From Rhodospirillaceae bacterium (GTDB lineage Bacteria; Pseudomonadota; Alphaproteobacteria; DSM-16000; Inquilinaceae), in assembly GCA_020638595.1 (NCBI GenBank), contig JACKIG010000016.1, positions 1-64,000 on the forward strand: a stretch of 64,000 nucleotides of DNA, written 5' to 3'. A program made the position numbers and the translations under genes. Positions 54,389 to 63,876 of the stretch are shown here, one piece after another (the stretch's first letter is position 1; the number at the start of each line of letters is the position of its first letter). The notes under the pieces are model-generated. The model saw only the letters and a program-made list of their open reading frames with translations, ran no database searches and had not been told where the DNA came from.

Positions 54389-56653
54389 ATGCCCCGCCTG
54401 ACCTTGAGCCGCCTTCTCGCAACCGTCGCCACCACGGCGGCCGTGTCCGGTTGCGCGCTGACCACGTCGCTGCCGCCGGACGCGACGCTGGACCAGCGCC
54501 TGGCGGCGTTTCCCGTCGGCGGCCTGCCGCTGGACGCGCCGGTGACGGTCCACTGGGACGATCACCAGGTCCCGTTCATCGAAGCGGACAGCGACCGCGA
54601 CCTCGCCTTCGCGCTGGGCCTCGTCCACGCGCATCTCAGGCTCGGACAGATGGAGGTCCTGCGGCGGGTTTCGCAAGGACGGCTGGCGGAGATGGGCGGT
54701 CCGCTGGCCATCGACATCGACCGGTCGCTGCGCATCCTGAACTTCGGCCGCGCCGCGCCGGAGATCGTGGCCGCCATGCCGCCGGCCACGCGCGAGTGGG
54801 TCGACGGCTTCGTCGCCGGCATCAACCACTACCTGTTCGCCGCGCGCGAGCTGCCGCACGAATTCGCACTTCTGGGACTGGAACGCGAGCGCTGGCAGGC
54901 AACCGACGTCGTCACCATCGGCCGGCTGGCCTCCACCGACATCAACTGGCTGGTGTGGTTCCGCCTGCTGCCGCTGCGGGACCGGCCGGACTGGCCGGTG
55001 CTGTGGCGCCGACTGATCGAGGAAGGGACATCGTCGCTGCCCAGCTTCGTGTCCTCGGGCGGCGACAACCCGCTGGCGACCCTGCTGGCATCCACCGGCC
55101 GGTTCGGCAGCAACTCCATCACCGTCGCCGCCGGCCGCAGCGCCACCGGCGGTGCGCTGATCGCCAGCGACCCGCATCTCAGCCTCAGCCTGCCCAATCT
55201 GTGGCTGCTGGCCGGCTACAAGTCGCCGGGCCACCATGCCGTCGGCCTGATGATCCCGGGCGTCCCGTTCGTCGCCGTCGGCCGCAACCCCTGGATCGCC
55301 TGGGGCGGCACCAACATGCGCTCCGCCAACAGCGACCTCTTCGACATCTCCGGCCTGCCGCCGGACGCGATTCGCAGCCGGCGGGAGCATATCGGCGTCC
55401 GCTGGTGGTTCGACCGTGAGGTGACGGTGCGCGAGACCGACCTGGGGCCAGTGATATCCGATGCCCCGCTGCTGCCGCTGCGGGAGGGGGAGACGGTGGC
55501 GTTGAGCTGGATCGGCCACCGGCCCAGCGACGAGGTGACGGCCATGCTGGGCGTCAACACCGCCCACGGGTGGGACGATTTCCGGTCCGCCCTGGCGGGC
55601 TTCGCCGTAGCGCCGCAGAACATGCTGTATGCCGATGTCGAGGGGAATATCGGGCAGGTGATGGCCACGCAGCTTCCCGCCCGGCCGCTGGACCTGCCCG
55701 GCGACATCGTGCGGCCGATCGAGGACGCCGTGGCGTGGGAGCGGATCGTCACCAGTACCGACCTGCCGTACAGCTTCTCGCCGCCGTCCGGGTTCCTCGC
55801 CTCCGCCAACAACCGGCCGGCGGAGACGGACATCGCCGTCGGCTATTTCTTCTCCGCCAACGACCGCATCGAGCGCATGGCCGAGATCCTGTCCGGCGGC
55901 GGCACCATCGGCATCGACGACCTGGCGGCACTGCAGCGCGACGTCTACCAGGCCTCCTCGGTCCGGTTGCGCGACGTGCTGGTCGCGCGCCTCGCCGGGC
56001 TGCCCCTGGGCGGCCGGCTGCGCCCGCCATCGCAAGGGGTCGCCGACCTGATTGCCGCCTGGGATGGCCACTATGCGGCCGACAGCCCCGGCGCCGCGGC
56101 GTTCGAGCTGGTCGTCTACCACTTCGCAGCGGCGTTCCTGGACGAGGACACGCTGGCCGCCTACGAGTCGGCCGGGCGCATGTTTCCCCTGCTGGGCCAG
56201 GACATCGCCGCAGCCAGCGACGTGCGCGTGTCGCCGGCGCTGGAACGCGCGCTGGCCGAGGCGGCGGAGGCGCTGGACACCTACCCCACCTGGGGGGACA
56301 TGCACCGCCTCGCGCTTGCGCATCAGCTGGGAAGCCTGCCGCTGATCGGCGGGCGCTATCGCTTCGGCGACCACCCCGCGGCCGGCAGCAGCAGCACGGT
56401 GGCGAAGACGGCCCACAGCCTCAGCGGCGAACGGCATCTGGCGCGGTTCGGCGCCAATGCGCGCCACATCTCCGACCTTTCGGACCCCGACGAGAACTAC
56501 TTCGTCCTCTTGGGCGGCCAGGACGGCTGGTTCAACAGTTCGACCTTCCTGGACCAGTGGGCGCTGTGGCAGCGCGGAGAATTCCTGCGCCTGCCCTTGC
56601 GTCCGGAGACGGTCCGGGCCACTTTCGGCCGTCGCCTGGTGCTGACGCCATGA
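54389..56653 (+). CDS. Penicillin acylase family (Ntn) amidohydrolase, lipoprotein
   Basis: A 754-residue amidohydrolase. A lipoprotein signal with lipobox VSGC gives lipidation Cys22. The protein is expected to split into alpha and beta chains at Gly240/Ser241 (FGSNSITVAAG), where Ser241 is the nucleophile; the usual SNxW tryptophan is replaced by Ile. SDPHLSLSLPNLWL and FVAVGRNPWIAWGGTN are family marks. Substrates in related enzymes are N-acyl homoserine lactones, aculeacin or beta-lactams; here unknown. It lies 55 bases after rsmA. Confidence 0.88.
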   Translation: MPRLTLSRLLATVATTAAVSGCALTTSLPPDATLDQRLAAFPVGGLPLDAPVTVHWDDHQVPFIEADSDRDLAFALGLVHAHLRLGQMEVLRRVSQGRLAEMGGPLAIDIDRSLRILNFGRAAPEIVAAMPPATREWVDGFVAGINHYLFAARELPHEFALLGLERERWQATDVVTIGRLASTDINWLVWFRLLPLRDRPDWPVLWRRLIEEGTSSLPSFVSSGGDNPLATLLASTGRFGSNSITVAAGRSATGGALIASDPHLSLSLPNLWLLAGYKSPGHHAVGLMIPGVPFVAVGRNPWIAWGGTNMRSANSDLFDISGLPPDAIRSRREHIGVRWWFDREVTVRETDLGPVISDAPLLPLREGETVALSWIGHRPSDEVTAMLGVNTAHGWDDFRSALAGFAVAPQNMLYADVEGNIGQVMATQLPARPLDLPGDIVRPIEDAVAWERIVTSTDLPYSFSPPSGFLASANNRPAETDIAVGYFFSANDRIERMAEILSGGGTIGIDDLAALQRDVYQASSVRLRDVLVARLAGLPLGGRLRPPSQGVADLIAAWDGHYAADSPGAAAFELVVYHFAAAFLDEDTLAAYESAGRMFPLLGQDIAAASDVRVSPALERALAEAAEALDTYPTWGDMHRLALAHQLGSLPLIGGRYRFGDHPAAGSSSTVAKTAHSLSGERHLARFGANARHISDLSDPDENYFVLLGGQDGWFNSSTFLDQWALWQRGEFLRLPLRPETVRATFGRRLVLTP

Positions 56654-56674
56654 TGTCCGGATCCCGCCCTGCCG

Positions 56675-58210
56675 ATGCAACTCGCCACATCGCTGATCAG
56701 AGCCTATGCCCGCAGGCGCCTTGCCCGCCTGTCCACCCTTGATCCCGTCGCCGCGCAGGAACGCGAGCTTCTAGGCCTGGTCAGCCGCGCCCGGAACACG
56801 GCATTCGGCCGGGACCACCGGTTTGCCGAGATCGGCGATGTGGCGGCGTTCCAGGACCGCGTGCCCATCCGCACCTATGAGGATTTCTGGCGCGACTACT
56901 GGTCCGCCCCCTTCCCCCGGCTGACCGATGTGACATGGCCCGGCCTGGTGCGCCTGTACGCGATCACGTCGGGGACGACCACCGGCGCATCGAAATACAT
57001 CCCCCTGACCCGCGGACAGCAGCGGGCCAACAGCCGCGCCGCGCTGGAGGTGCTGGTCCACCATATCGCCGCCCGCCCGAACAGCCAGGTGCTGGGCGGC
57101 AAGGCCCTGATGCTGGGCGGCAGCAGCGCGCTGACCGAACACGCCCCCGGCATCTTCAGCGGCGACCTGAGCGGCATCGTCGCCAAGAACCGCCCCTGGT
57201 GGGCGCGGTCCCGCTACTTCCCGCCGCCGGACATCGCACTGCTGGGCGACTGGGACGTGAAGCTCAGCCGCATTGCCGCCCTGGCACCGGGCGAGGACAT
57301 CCGATCGATCAGCGGCACGCCCAGCTGGCTGGTCTTCCTGATCCAGGCGCTGATCGAAGCGCATCCCGATCGCGGGCAGCGGGCCGTCGATTTCTTTCCC
57401 GAACTTGAGCTGCTGGTGCACGGCGCCGTCAATTTCGGCCCCTACGAGGCCCAGTTCGCCGACTTCCTGGCCGGCAGCCGGGCCGAGACGCGCGAGGTCT
57501 ATCCGGCCAGCGAGGGCTTCATCGCCGTGGCCGACCGCGGCAATGGCGAGGGCCTGCGGCTGATGGTCGACAACGGCCTGTTCTTCGAGTTCATCCCGAT
57601 GGAGGAGCTGGGCTCGCCGAAGCCCACGCGCCACTGGCTCGCCAATGTCGAGACCGGCGTCAACTACGCCATCGTGCTGTCGAGCAATGCGGGCCTGTGG
57701 GGCTACCTGATCGGCGATACCGTTCGCTTCGTCGACCGCCGGCCGCCGCGCGTGCTGATCACCGGCCGCACCAGCTATTTCCTGTCGGCCTTCGGGGAAC
57801 ACCTGATCGCCGAGGAGGTGGAGACGGCGATGGCCGCCGCCACGCGCGAAGCCGGGCTGATGGTCGGCGACTATGCCGTGGGCGCCCTGTTCCCCGGCGA
57901 GGAAGACCCCCTGGGCGGGCACCTGTACATCGTGGAGTTCACCAACGCCGCGCCGCAGGCGGAGACGCTGGCCACGCTGGGCGATCACATCAACACGACG
58001 CTGCGGGATCTCAACGACGACTACCGCGGCCACAGCAGCGCCCTGCACGCCCCGCGCATCCTCTCCGTCCCGCCCGGCACCTTCGCCGGCTGGATGCGCA
58101 AGCGCGGCAAGCTGGGCGGGCAGAACAAGGTCCCCCGCCTGGTCAGCGACCGCGACCTGTTCACCGACCTCAAGGACTACGCGCGCCAGGCGCTGGCATC
58201 CCGGGGCTGA
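56675..58210 (+). CDS. GH3 auxin-responsive-promoter family (acyl-acid amido synthetase-like) protein
   Basis: A 511-residue adenylating enzyme of the ANL type known in plants as GH3, which joins amino acids to auxin or jasmonate. AMP-binding motifs seen are SGTTTGASKYIPLT, the YPASEGF segment and GDTVRFVDRR. The C-terminal cap domain covers about residues 390-505. In bacteria its role is largely uncharacterised. It starts 21 bases after the acylase-family gene, suggesting an operon. Confidence 0.85.
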   Translation: MQLATSLIRAYARRRLARLSTLDPVAAQERELLGLVSRARNTAFGRDHRFAEIGDVAAFQDRVPIRTYEDFWRDYWSAPFPRLTDVTWPGLVRLYAITSGTTTGASKYIPLTRGQQRANSRAALEVLVHHIAARPNSQVLGGKALMLGGSSALTEHAPGIFSGDLSGIVAKNRPWWARSRYFPPPDIALLGDWDVKLSRIAALAPGEDIRSISGTPSWLVFLIQALIEAHPDRGQRAVDFFPELELLVHGAVNFGPYEAQFADFLAGSRAETREVYPASEGFIAVADRGNGEGLRLMVDNGLFFEFIPMEELGSPKPTRHWLANVETGVNYAIVLSSNAGLWGYLIGDTVRFVDRRPPRVLITGRTSYFLSAFGEHLIAEEVETAMAAATREAGLMVGDYAVGALFPGEEDPLGGHLYIVEFTNAAPQAETLATLGDHINTTLRDLNDDYRGHSSALHAPRILSVPPGTFAGWMRKRGKLGGQNKVPRLVSDRDLFTDLKDYARQALASRG

Positions 58211-58238
58211 CAACGGCGCACCGATGCAGGCCGGCCGC

Positions 58239-59936
58239 CTATGCTGCGCCCGGGTCCTGATCCAACAGCAGCGGCGGCGCCAGCGGCAGGGTGATGGTGA
58301 CGGTGGTGCCCTTGCCGACCTCGCTTTCGATCCGTACGTCGCCGGCATGCAGGCTGGTCAGCGCCTTCACCAGCGCCAGACCCAGGCCACTGCCGCCCTC
58401 GCTGCGGGCATAGCGGTTGTCCAGCTGCTGGAAGGGCTGCATCACGCGCTCCAGCTGGTCGGCCGGAATGCCGCAGCCCGTGTCCGTCACGCGCAGGGCG
58501 ATCGTCTGGTCGGACAGCATCTCCGCACTGAGGACGACCGAGCCGCCCTTCGGCGTGAACTTGATCGCGTTGGTCAGCAGGTTGAACAGGACCTGCTTGA
58601 TCGCCCGGGGATCGGCCACCACCGGCGGCAGGTTCGGCGGTATGCGCGTCGTCAGCATCAGGCCGGCACGGTCGGCGCGCACCAGCACCAGCCGTGCGGC
58701 CCCCGCAAGCACCGCCGACAGGTCGACATGGGCCAGTTCGACCTCCAGCGCGCCGGCTTCGATCTTGGCGATGTCGAGGATGTCGTTGATCAGGTCCAAC
58801 AGCAGCGAGCCGCTCTCGTAGATATCGCCCGCGTATTCGGCATATTTCTGGACCGCGGTCGGCCCCAGCTGCTGTTCGCGGATGATCTCGGAAAAGCCGA
58901 GGATCGCGTTCAGCGGCGTGCGCAACTCGTGGCTCATGGTCGCCAGGAAATGGGACTTGGCGATGTTCGCCTGTTCGGCCGCGTTCTTCGCCTCCAACAG
59001 CGCCGATTCCATCGACTTGAGCTCTGTGATGTCGACGATGGTGGCCAGCAACAGCGGCTGGTCGCCAAACGATATGACCACCGCCGAAATCAACGTCCAT
59101 CGCTTTTGCCCGCCGGCGGGTGCAATCGCGACCTCCAGCCCGTCGACGGTGCCGTTGGCGCCGATCCGCTCGACGAAGGCCCGCCGATGGGCCTCCTGCT
59201 CGAAGATGCCGATCAGGTCCTGGCCGACGACCCGATCGGGGCTGGTTCCCCACAGGTCGGCGGTGCGCTGGTTGGCGAAGGTGATGCGCGTCTCGTCCAA
59301 GGTCGTGATGACGATGGGCAGCGGCGCGGCACCGAGAACGGCCCGCAGGCGGAAACTCGCCTGCATCAGTTCGTCGCGCCGCCCCGCAAGCTGTACCTCC
59401 ACCGGCCGGCGGGCCTCATCGGCCGTTGCCTGCGCGGTCTGCAGGTCGCGCAGCTGCTTGTAGGACCTGAGCGCCATGATCGCCGCCGCCCGCAGGGCCG
59501 CCGTCCCGTCGTCCGGGCCTTCGACCACGCAGGCGTTGATGTCGCACGTCGCCGCGACCTCGTGGGCGAACTGCTCCAGACACCGGCCCGCGCGCACCAC
59601 GATGCGCGTCAGGGCATTGGCCCGGATCTCCCGGATATGGTGGATGATGCCGGGCGGTTCGCCCTCCGCCAGCACGGCCGCGTCGATGACCACAAGCGCG
59701 ATGTCATTGTCATGGTCCAGCAGGCCCAGCGCATCCGCCTTCGATGCGGCGAACCGCAGGCACATCGGGGCGCCGGCGAAGACAAGGTCCGCCAGGGCGC
59801 ATTGCACCGCGTCGCGGCGGCACCCGTCCGGTTCGACGACCAGGATGGTCCAGCCCGCTTCGTCGGATGCCAGCGGACGCGACTGTCCCCCCGCGCTTCC
59901 TTCTGAAATTGCGCTGCTTGCCCTCAGTTCAGACAT
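58239..59936 (-). CDS. PAS-domain sensor histidine kinase with receiver-like N-terminus
   Basis: A 565-residue kinase without membrane helices. Residues about 28-165 resemble the REC/DUF3369-type receiver module (ALTRIVVRAGRCLE, then MALRSYKQLRDLQ), possibly degenerate. A PAS domain lies at about 195-320. The H-box SHELRTPLNAILGFSEII gives the phosphorylated His336, followed by N-box NAIKFTPKGG and ATP lid motifs DTGCGIP and GSGLGLALVK. A downstream partner is not encoded beside it. It is convergent with the GH3-family gene. Confidence 0.88.
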   Translation of the reverse strand: MSELRASSAISEGSAGGQSRPLASDEAGWTILVVEPDGCRRDAVQCALADLVFAGAPMCLRFAASKADALGLLDHDNDIALVVIDAAVLAEGEPPGIIHHIREIRANALTRIVVRAGRCLEQFAHEVAATCDINACVVEGPDDGTAALRAAAIMALRSYKQLRDLQTAQATADEARRPVEVQLAGRRDELMQASFRLRAVLGAAPLPIVITTLDETRITFANQRTADLWGTSPDRVVGQDLIGIFEQEAHRRAFVERIGANGTVDGLEVAIAPAGGQKRWTLISAVVISFGDQPLLLATIVDITELKSMESALLEAKNAAEQANIAKSHFLATMSHELRTPLNAILGFSEIIREQQLGPTAVQKYAEYAGDIYESGSLLLDLINDILDIAKIEAGALEVELAHVDLSAVLAGAARLVLVRADRAGLMLTTRIPPNLPPVVADPRAIKQVLFNLLTNAIKFTPKGGSVVLSAEMLSDQTIALRVTDTGCGIPADQLERVMQPFQQLDNRYARSEGGSGLGLALVKALTSLHAGDVRIESEVGKGTTVTITLPLAPPLLLDQDPGAA

Positions 59937-60238
59937 TTCCTGTTAGTCACCGAACACCCGCTTCTGCGGGGTGCGCCACAAGGCTTGGGCGTTGCCTTCG
60001 ATAAGACACATCTGTGCGCGATTTGTCGACAGATGTCGCAATCGCCCTGTTCCGCCCGTCTGCGCCGCAAACGCGCCGGATCGCCGACCGGTTCGCGGAT
60101 TGTTCCTGCCCCGCCGCCAACCGCTTTTCGCACTGCAACAAGATTTCAGCAGACAAGGCCAATGATCCGCCATTGATCGACAAGTTCCCGCACCCTATAT
60201 TCGGAGGGATTCAAGATTTCCTGACAATGAGGGGGATC

Positions 60239-60433
60239 ATGCCTCGCGCAGAGAGGATAGTAACCGTCGACGGCGAGCGCCTGGGTGATTTGATCGCGTT
60301 GGATGACAAGTTCATGTTTTACACGACCCATCAACAGCTGCTCGACATGGACGGTAAAGTATTTCGCCGGTTCGAGGATCTCCAGGAGGAAATCAATCGA
60401 ACCCGTAACAAAAGAATACGCCGCGCGGCGTGA
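60239..60433 (+). CDS. Small hypothetical protein
   Basis: A 64-residue basic protein beginning MPRAERIVTVDGERLGDLIAL, with MFYTTHQQLLDMDGKVFRRF and a positively charged tail (NRTRNKRIRRAA). GAGGGGG lies just before the ATG. No family is recognised. It is isolated between the histidine kinase and a long intergenic gap. Confidence 0.65.
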   Translation: MPRAERIVTVDGERLGDLIALDDKFMFYTTHQQLLDMDGKVFRRFEDLQEEINRTRNKRIRRAA

Positions 60434-60862
60434 ATCACAACGGTTCCGATGGAGGATTAACGGCGGCTGATGCACTGGCCCCCATTGGGGAGCCCAGTCG
60501 CTGCTATTCGCCTACCAGCCTGAACCACTATAGACGGTTACTTATATAGACTCCTGGAAACAAACTTATTCCGCCCATCGAAACGCGCGGGGCGCCGTGA
60601 GAACAAGGTAAATAATTGTCTAACGTCTTTGCCTTGGCGTTATTCCCGAGGCCAACGCCCGCGCTGCGACGTACGGGCCGTACGCCCGACGCTTGAACAG
60701 GGCGCGGCGCGGCCGCCGTAGCACTTAAGATAGAAAAATTATCAAATACAACCAATCAATAGGATATAGATCCGATACCCTGTTTCATATCGATGGATGT
60801 CGGCCCGACGATCCCGTCGTATCGACGGGATCGGACCACGCTCCAGCGGCATCGTCCACGCG
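60434..60862. other. Gene-free stretch between convergent genes, AT-rich in part
   Basis: About 430 bases between the small gene and the stop of the Pat-like gene. 60721-60790 is markedly AT-rich. A CGTACGG/CCGTACG inverted repeat (60670-60684) and a CCCC/GGGG hairpin (about 60479-60493) are the only structures seen. No supportable coding frame. Confidence 0.6.
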
Positions 60863-63556
60863 TCACGCCCGGCCCGTCAGGTCAAGCTCGACACTGACCA
60901 GCGACGGATCGTCGGGAACGTTGGACTGGTGGAATCCCAGGACCTTGCACAGCTTCAGCATCGACTCGTTTTCCCGCAGGACGTCGCCGACGATGCGTCC
61001 GATACCGCGGCCCCGGGCATAGTCGATGATTCGCCGCATCAGCACCGGGCCGAAGCCGAGGCCGGTCATGTCGCCGCGCACCAGCAGGGCGTATTCCGCC
61101 GTTTCCCGGTCGGCATCGGTGACGATGCTGACGACGCCGAACAGCTCCGTCTTGCCGGGGATTCCGTGTTCGGTGACGATCAGTGCCATCTCCCGGTCAT
61201 AGTCGATCTGGGTGAACCGGGCGGCCATCACATGCGTCAGCGCCCGGATGGGGGCGAAGAAGCGTAGTCTGATTTCCTCGGGGCTCAGCTTGGCAAATGC
61301 CGCCTGCAATGACGGCTCATCCTCCGGCACCACCGGGCGCAAGAGCAGTTCCCGCCCGTCGCCGACGGGAATGCGCTCCTCCAGCTCCTTCGGATAGGGG
61401 CGGATGGCCAGCCTGTTCGTGCTCGGCTCGGTCGAGGGGGCGACGCCGACATGGGAATTGAGCGCGATCACCCCGTACTCGTCGACCAGCAGCGGATTGA
61501 TGGCGAGTTCGGTGATCTCGCTGAAATCGGTGGCCAGCTGGGCCACCTTCATCAGCGTCAGCGCCACGGCATCGATGTTGGCGGCCGGAAACGTCCGATG
61601 GCCCTCCAGCAGGCGGTACACCCGCGTACGCGACATGACCTCGCGCGCCAGATGCATGTTCAGGGGCGGCAATGCCAGGGCATTGTCATCGATGACGTCG
61701 GTGCCCGTACCGCCTTCCCCGAACAGGACGATGGGGCCGAACAGCGGGTCGCACGTGATGGCGGCCACCAGCTCGTGCGCGCCGGGCCTGCGGACCATCG
61801 GCTGTACCGTGAAGCCGGTGATCCGTGCGCCCGGGCGCGTACGGCCCAGGCGCGCCACCATGGCGATGGCGGCATCCCGTGCCGCCATGGGGCCGGCGAC
61901 GCCCAGGGCGACGCCCTTGACCTCCGACCGGTTGGGGATGTCGGGCGACACGATCTTGACCGCCACGTCGCCGCCGAATTCCGCCGCCAGGGCCGCCACG
62001 TCCTCCGGATCCCGCCCGACCGCCGTGCGCACGGCCGGGATGGCATAGGATGTCAGCAGCTCAAGCGACTCCGGTTCGGTCAGCCAGCTTCGCCCCTCCG
62101 CCAGGGCCTGGGCGATCGTGGCGCGGGCACGCGCCGTCTCCGGTACGAACGTCTCCGGCACCGAAGGCGGCGTTTCCATCAGCATTTCCTGGTTGCGCCG
62201 ATAGCGCACCAGATGCACGAAGGCCCGCACGGCTTGGTCGGGGGTCGAATAGGTGGGCAGGCGCTGTTCGGAAAACAGCCGGCGGGGTCCGTTCGCATCG
62301 GCATCCCCGACCCAGCTGGTCAGGGCCGTCGGCCGTCGCCGCCCCTTGAACACGTCGACGACCGCCTGGGCGGCGTCATCGCGCGACGCCATCGCCGTGG
62401 GGCAATTGATCACCAGCAGGCCGTCGACCCCCTTGTCGTCGGCGATGGCGCCGATGGCCAGGCGATAGCGGGTGCCGTTGGCGTCGGAGCCCAGGTCGAC
62501 GGGCGTACCGTTGGGACCGATCTGCGCGCCGCACCGCTTCAGCGCCGCCTTGGTGTCGTCGCTCAGCTCCGCCAGCGCGCCCTCGATATCGACCACGGCG
62601 TCCGTCGCCAGCATGCCCACGCCGCCGCCATTGGCCACGATGGCCAGCCGCGGCCCGCTGGGCGGCGATGCCATGGCCAGCGTTTCCACCGCATCGAACA
62701 GCTCTTCCAGGCTGAGGACGCGCAGCATGCCCGCGCGCCGGAACGCCGCGTCGTAGACCGCGTCGGGCACGGCGGACGGCACGCCGTGCGACGCCAGCGC
62801 CACCGCGCTTTCGACATGCCGCCCCGCCTTGACCACCAGCACGGGCTTTGTCCTGGCCGCCGCCCGGCCGGCCGACATGAACTTGCGCGCCTCCGTCAAT
62901 GTTTCGATATACAAAAGAATGGCATGCGTCTCGTAATCATTCGCTAGATAATTGAGAAGATCGCCGAAATCCACGTCGGGCATGTCGCCCAGCGAAACCA
63001 GATGGGAGAAGCCGACACCCCGGTCATGCGCCCACCCCAGCACCGATGTGACGATGGTGCCGGACTGTGCCACGAATGCGATGCGCCCCGCCCGCGGCGC
63101 GATCGGCGACAGGCTGGCGTTGAGGCGGCGCGAGGGCGCCATCACCCCCAGGCTGTTGGGGCCGATCAGGCGCAGGCGGTGGGGCCGGACCGCCTCGGCA
63201 AGCTGGCGCGTGGTTGCCGCGGCCATGTCGATGCCCCGCCGGTTCGGCCCGGACGAAACCACGACGGCCGATTTCGTGCCGCGCGCGGCAAGCGCCGCCG
63301 CCAAGGCCGGCAACTGGGTGACGGGCGAACAGACGACCGCCAGGTCGGGCTCCATCGGCAGGTCGTCGACCGTCGCACACACGGCCGGCCAGTCAGCCAG
63401 GTGGGTGCCGGCACCAACGGCGACGATCCGGCCCTTGAACCCCCCCGTCAGCAGGTTTCGCGTCAGCACCTGGGCTACCGTGGAATCGGGATCGTCGGCG
63501 CCGATGACGGCGATCGACTGGGGCCTAAGCAGGTTTTCGAGGTGTCGCGTGCTCAT
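60863..63556 (-). CDS. Pat-type acyl-CoA-synthetase-like / GNAT protein acetyltransferase
   Basis: An 897-residue fusion. The N-terminal part (about 1-450) is like the alpha subunit of ADP-forming acyl-CoA synthetases, with a CoA-binding Rossmann fold (SIAVIGADDPDSTVAQVLTRN) and the SHGVPSAVPDAVYDAAFRRAG motif with His257. An ATP-grasp-like domain follows (about 480-690), and a GNAT domain at the end (about 720-890; MTGLGFGPVLMRRII). Salmonella Pat has this layout and acetylates acetyl-CoA synthetase. It is divergent from a truncated acyl-CoA synthetase-like gene. Confidence 0.9.
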   Translation of the reverse strand: MSTRHLENLLRPQSIAVIGADDPDSTVAQVLTRNLLTGGFKGRIVAVGAGTHLADWPAVCATVDDLPMEPDLAVVCSPVTQLPALAAALAARGTKSAVVVSSGPNRRGIDMAAATTRQLAEAVRPHRLRLIGPNSLGVMAPSRRLNASLSPIAPRAGRIAFVAQSGTIVTSVLGWAHDRGVGFSHLVSLGDMPDVDFGDLLNYLANDYETHAILLYIETLTEARKFMSAGRAAARTKPVLVVKAGRHVESAVALASHGVPSAVPDAVYDAAFRRAGMLRVLSLEELFDAVETLAMASPPSGPRLAIVANGGGVGMLATDAVVDIEGALAELSDDTKAALKRCGAQIGPNGTPVDLGSDANGTRYRLAIGAIADDKGVDGLLVINCPTAMASRDDAAQAVVDVFKGRRRPTALTSWVGDADANGPRRLFSEQRLPTYSTPDQAVRAFVHLVRYRRNQEMLMETPPSVPETFVPETARARATIAQALAEGRSWLTEPESLELLTSYAIPAVRTAVGRDPEDVAALAAEFGGDVAVKIVSPDIPNRSEVKGVALGVAGPMAARDAAIAMVARLGRTRPGARITGFTVQPMVRRPGAHELVAAITCDPLFGPIVLFGEGGTGTDVIDDNALALPPLNMHLAREVMSRTRVYRLLEGHRTFPAANIDAVALTLMKVAQLATDFSEITELAINPLLVDEYGVIALNSHVGVAPSTEPSTNRLAIRPYPKELEERIPVGDGRELLLRPVVPEDEPSLQAAFAKLSPEEIRLRFFAPIRALTHVMAARFTQIDYDREMALIVTEHGIPGKTELFGVVSIVTDADRETAEYALLVRGDMTGLGFGPVLMRRIIDYARGRGIGRIVGDVLRENESMLKLCKVLGFHQSNVPDDPSLVSVELDLTGRA

Positions 63557-63876
63557 GTCCGTGGGGGGAGGAGCGCCTGGCGCTCGCATGATGGGAAACC
63601 GGCAGGCGGCAATCCGCCCGGGGTGGCATGGCGCCGCCCGGCCATGGCGGCGGCGCCCGCCGGCGCGCACCGCGGCCGAACGGGCCGTCGCCCCTGCTTA
63701 TAGCATGGTGCCGGGCCGAGGGGTTGCGGCCCGCTTGCCTCACCCGGCGAAATTGTGTCCGTATGACCGCTGTCGGCGGCCGCCGCGCCGCCGTCGCACC
63801 AGCGAGCACGATTGCCAGCGATCGCCTGTCCCCGCCCCCTCCCGCGTGCGGGGCGGGAAAGCGACGGGACCCCGCG
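63557..63876. other. Divergent intergenic region
   Basis: About 320 bases between the two divergent genes. A CTTATAGC string near 63697-63704 could be a -10 element for either direction but no matching -35 is clear. No other structure is seen. Confidence 0.4.
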
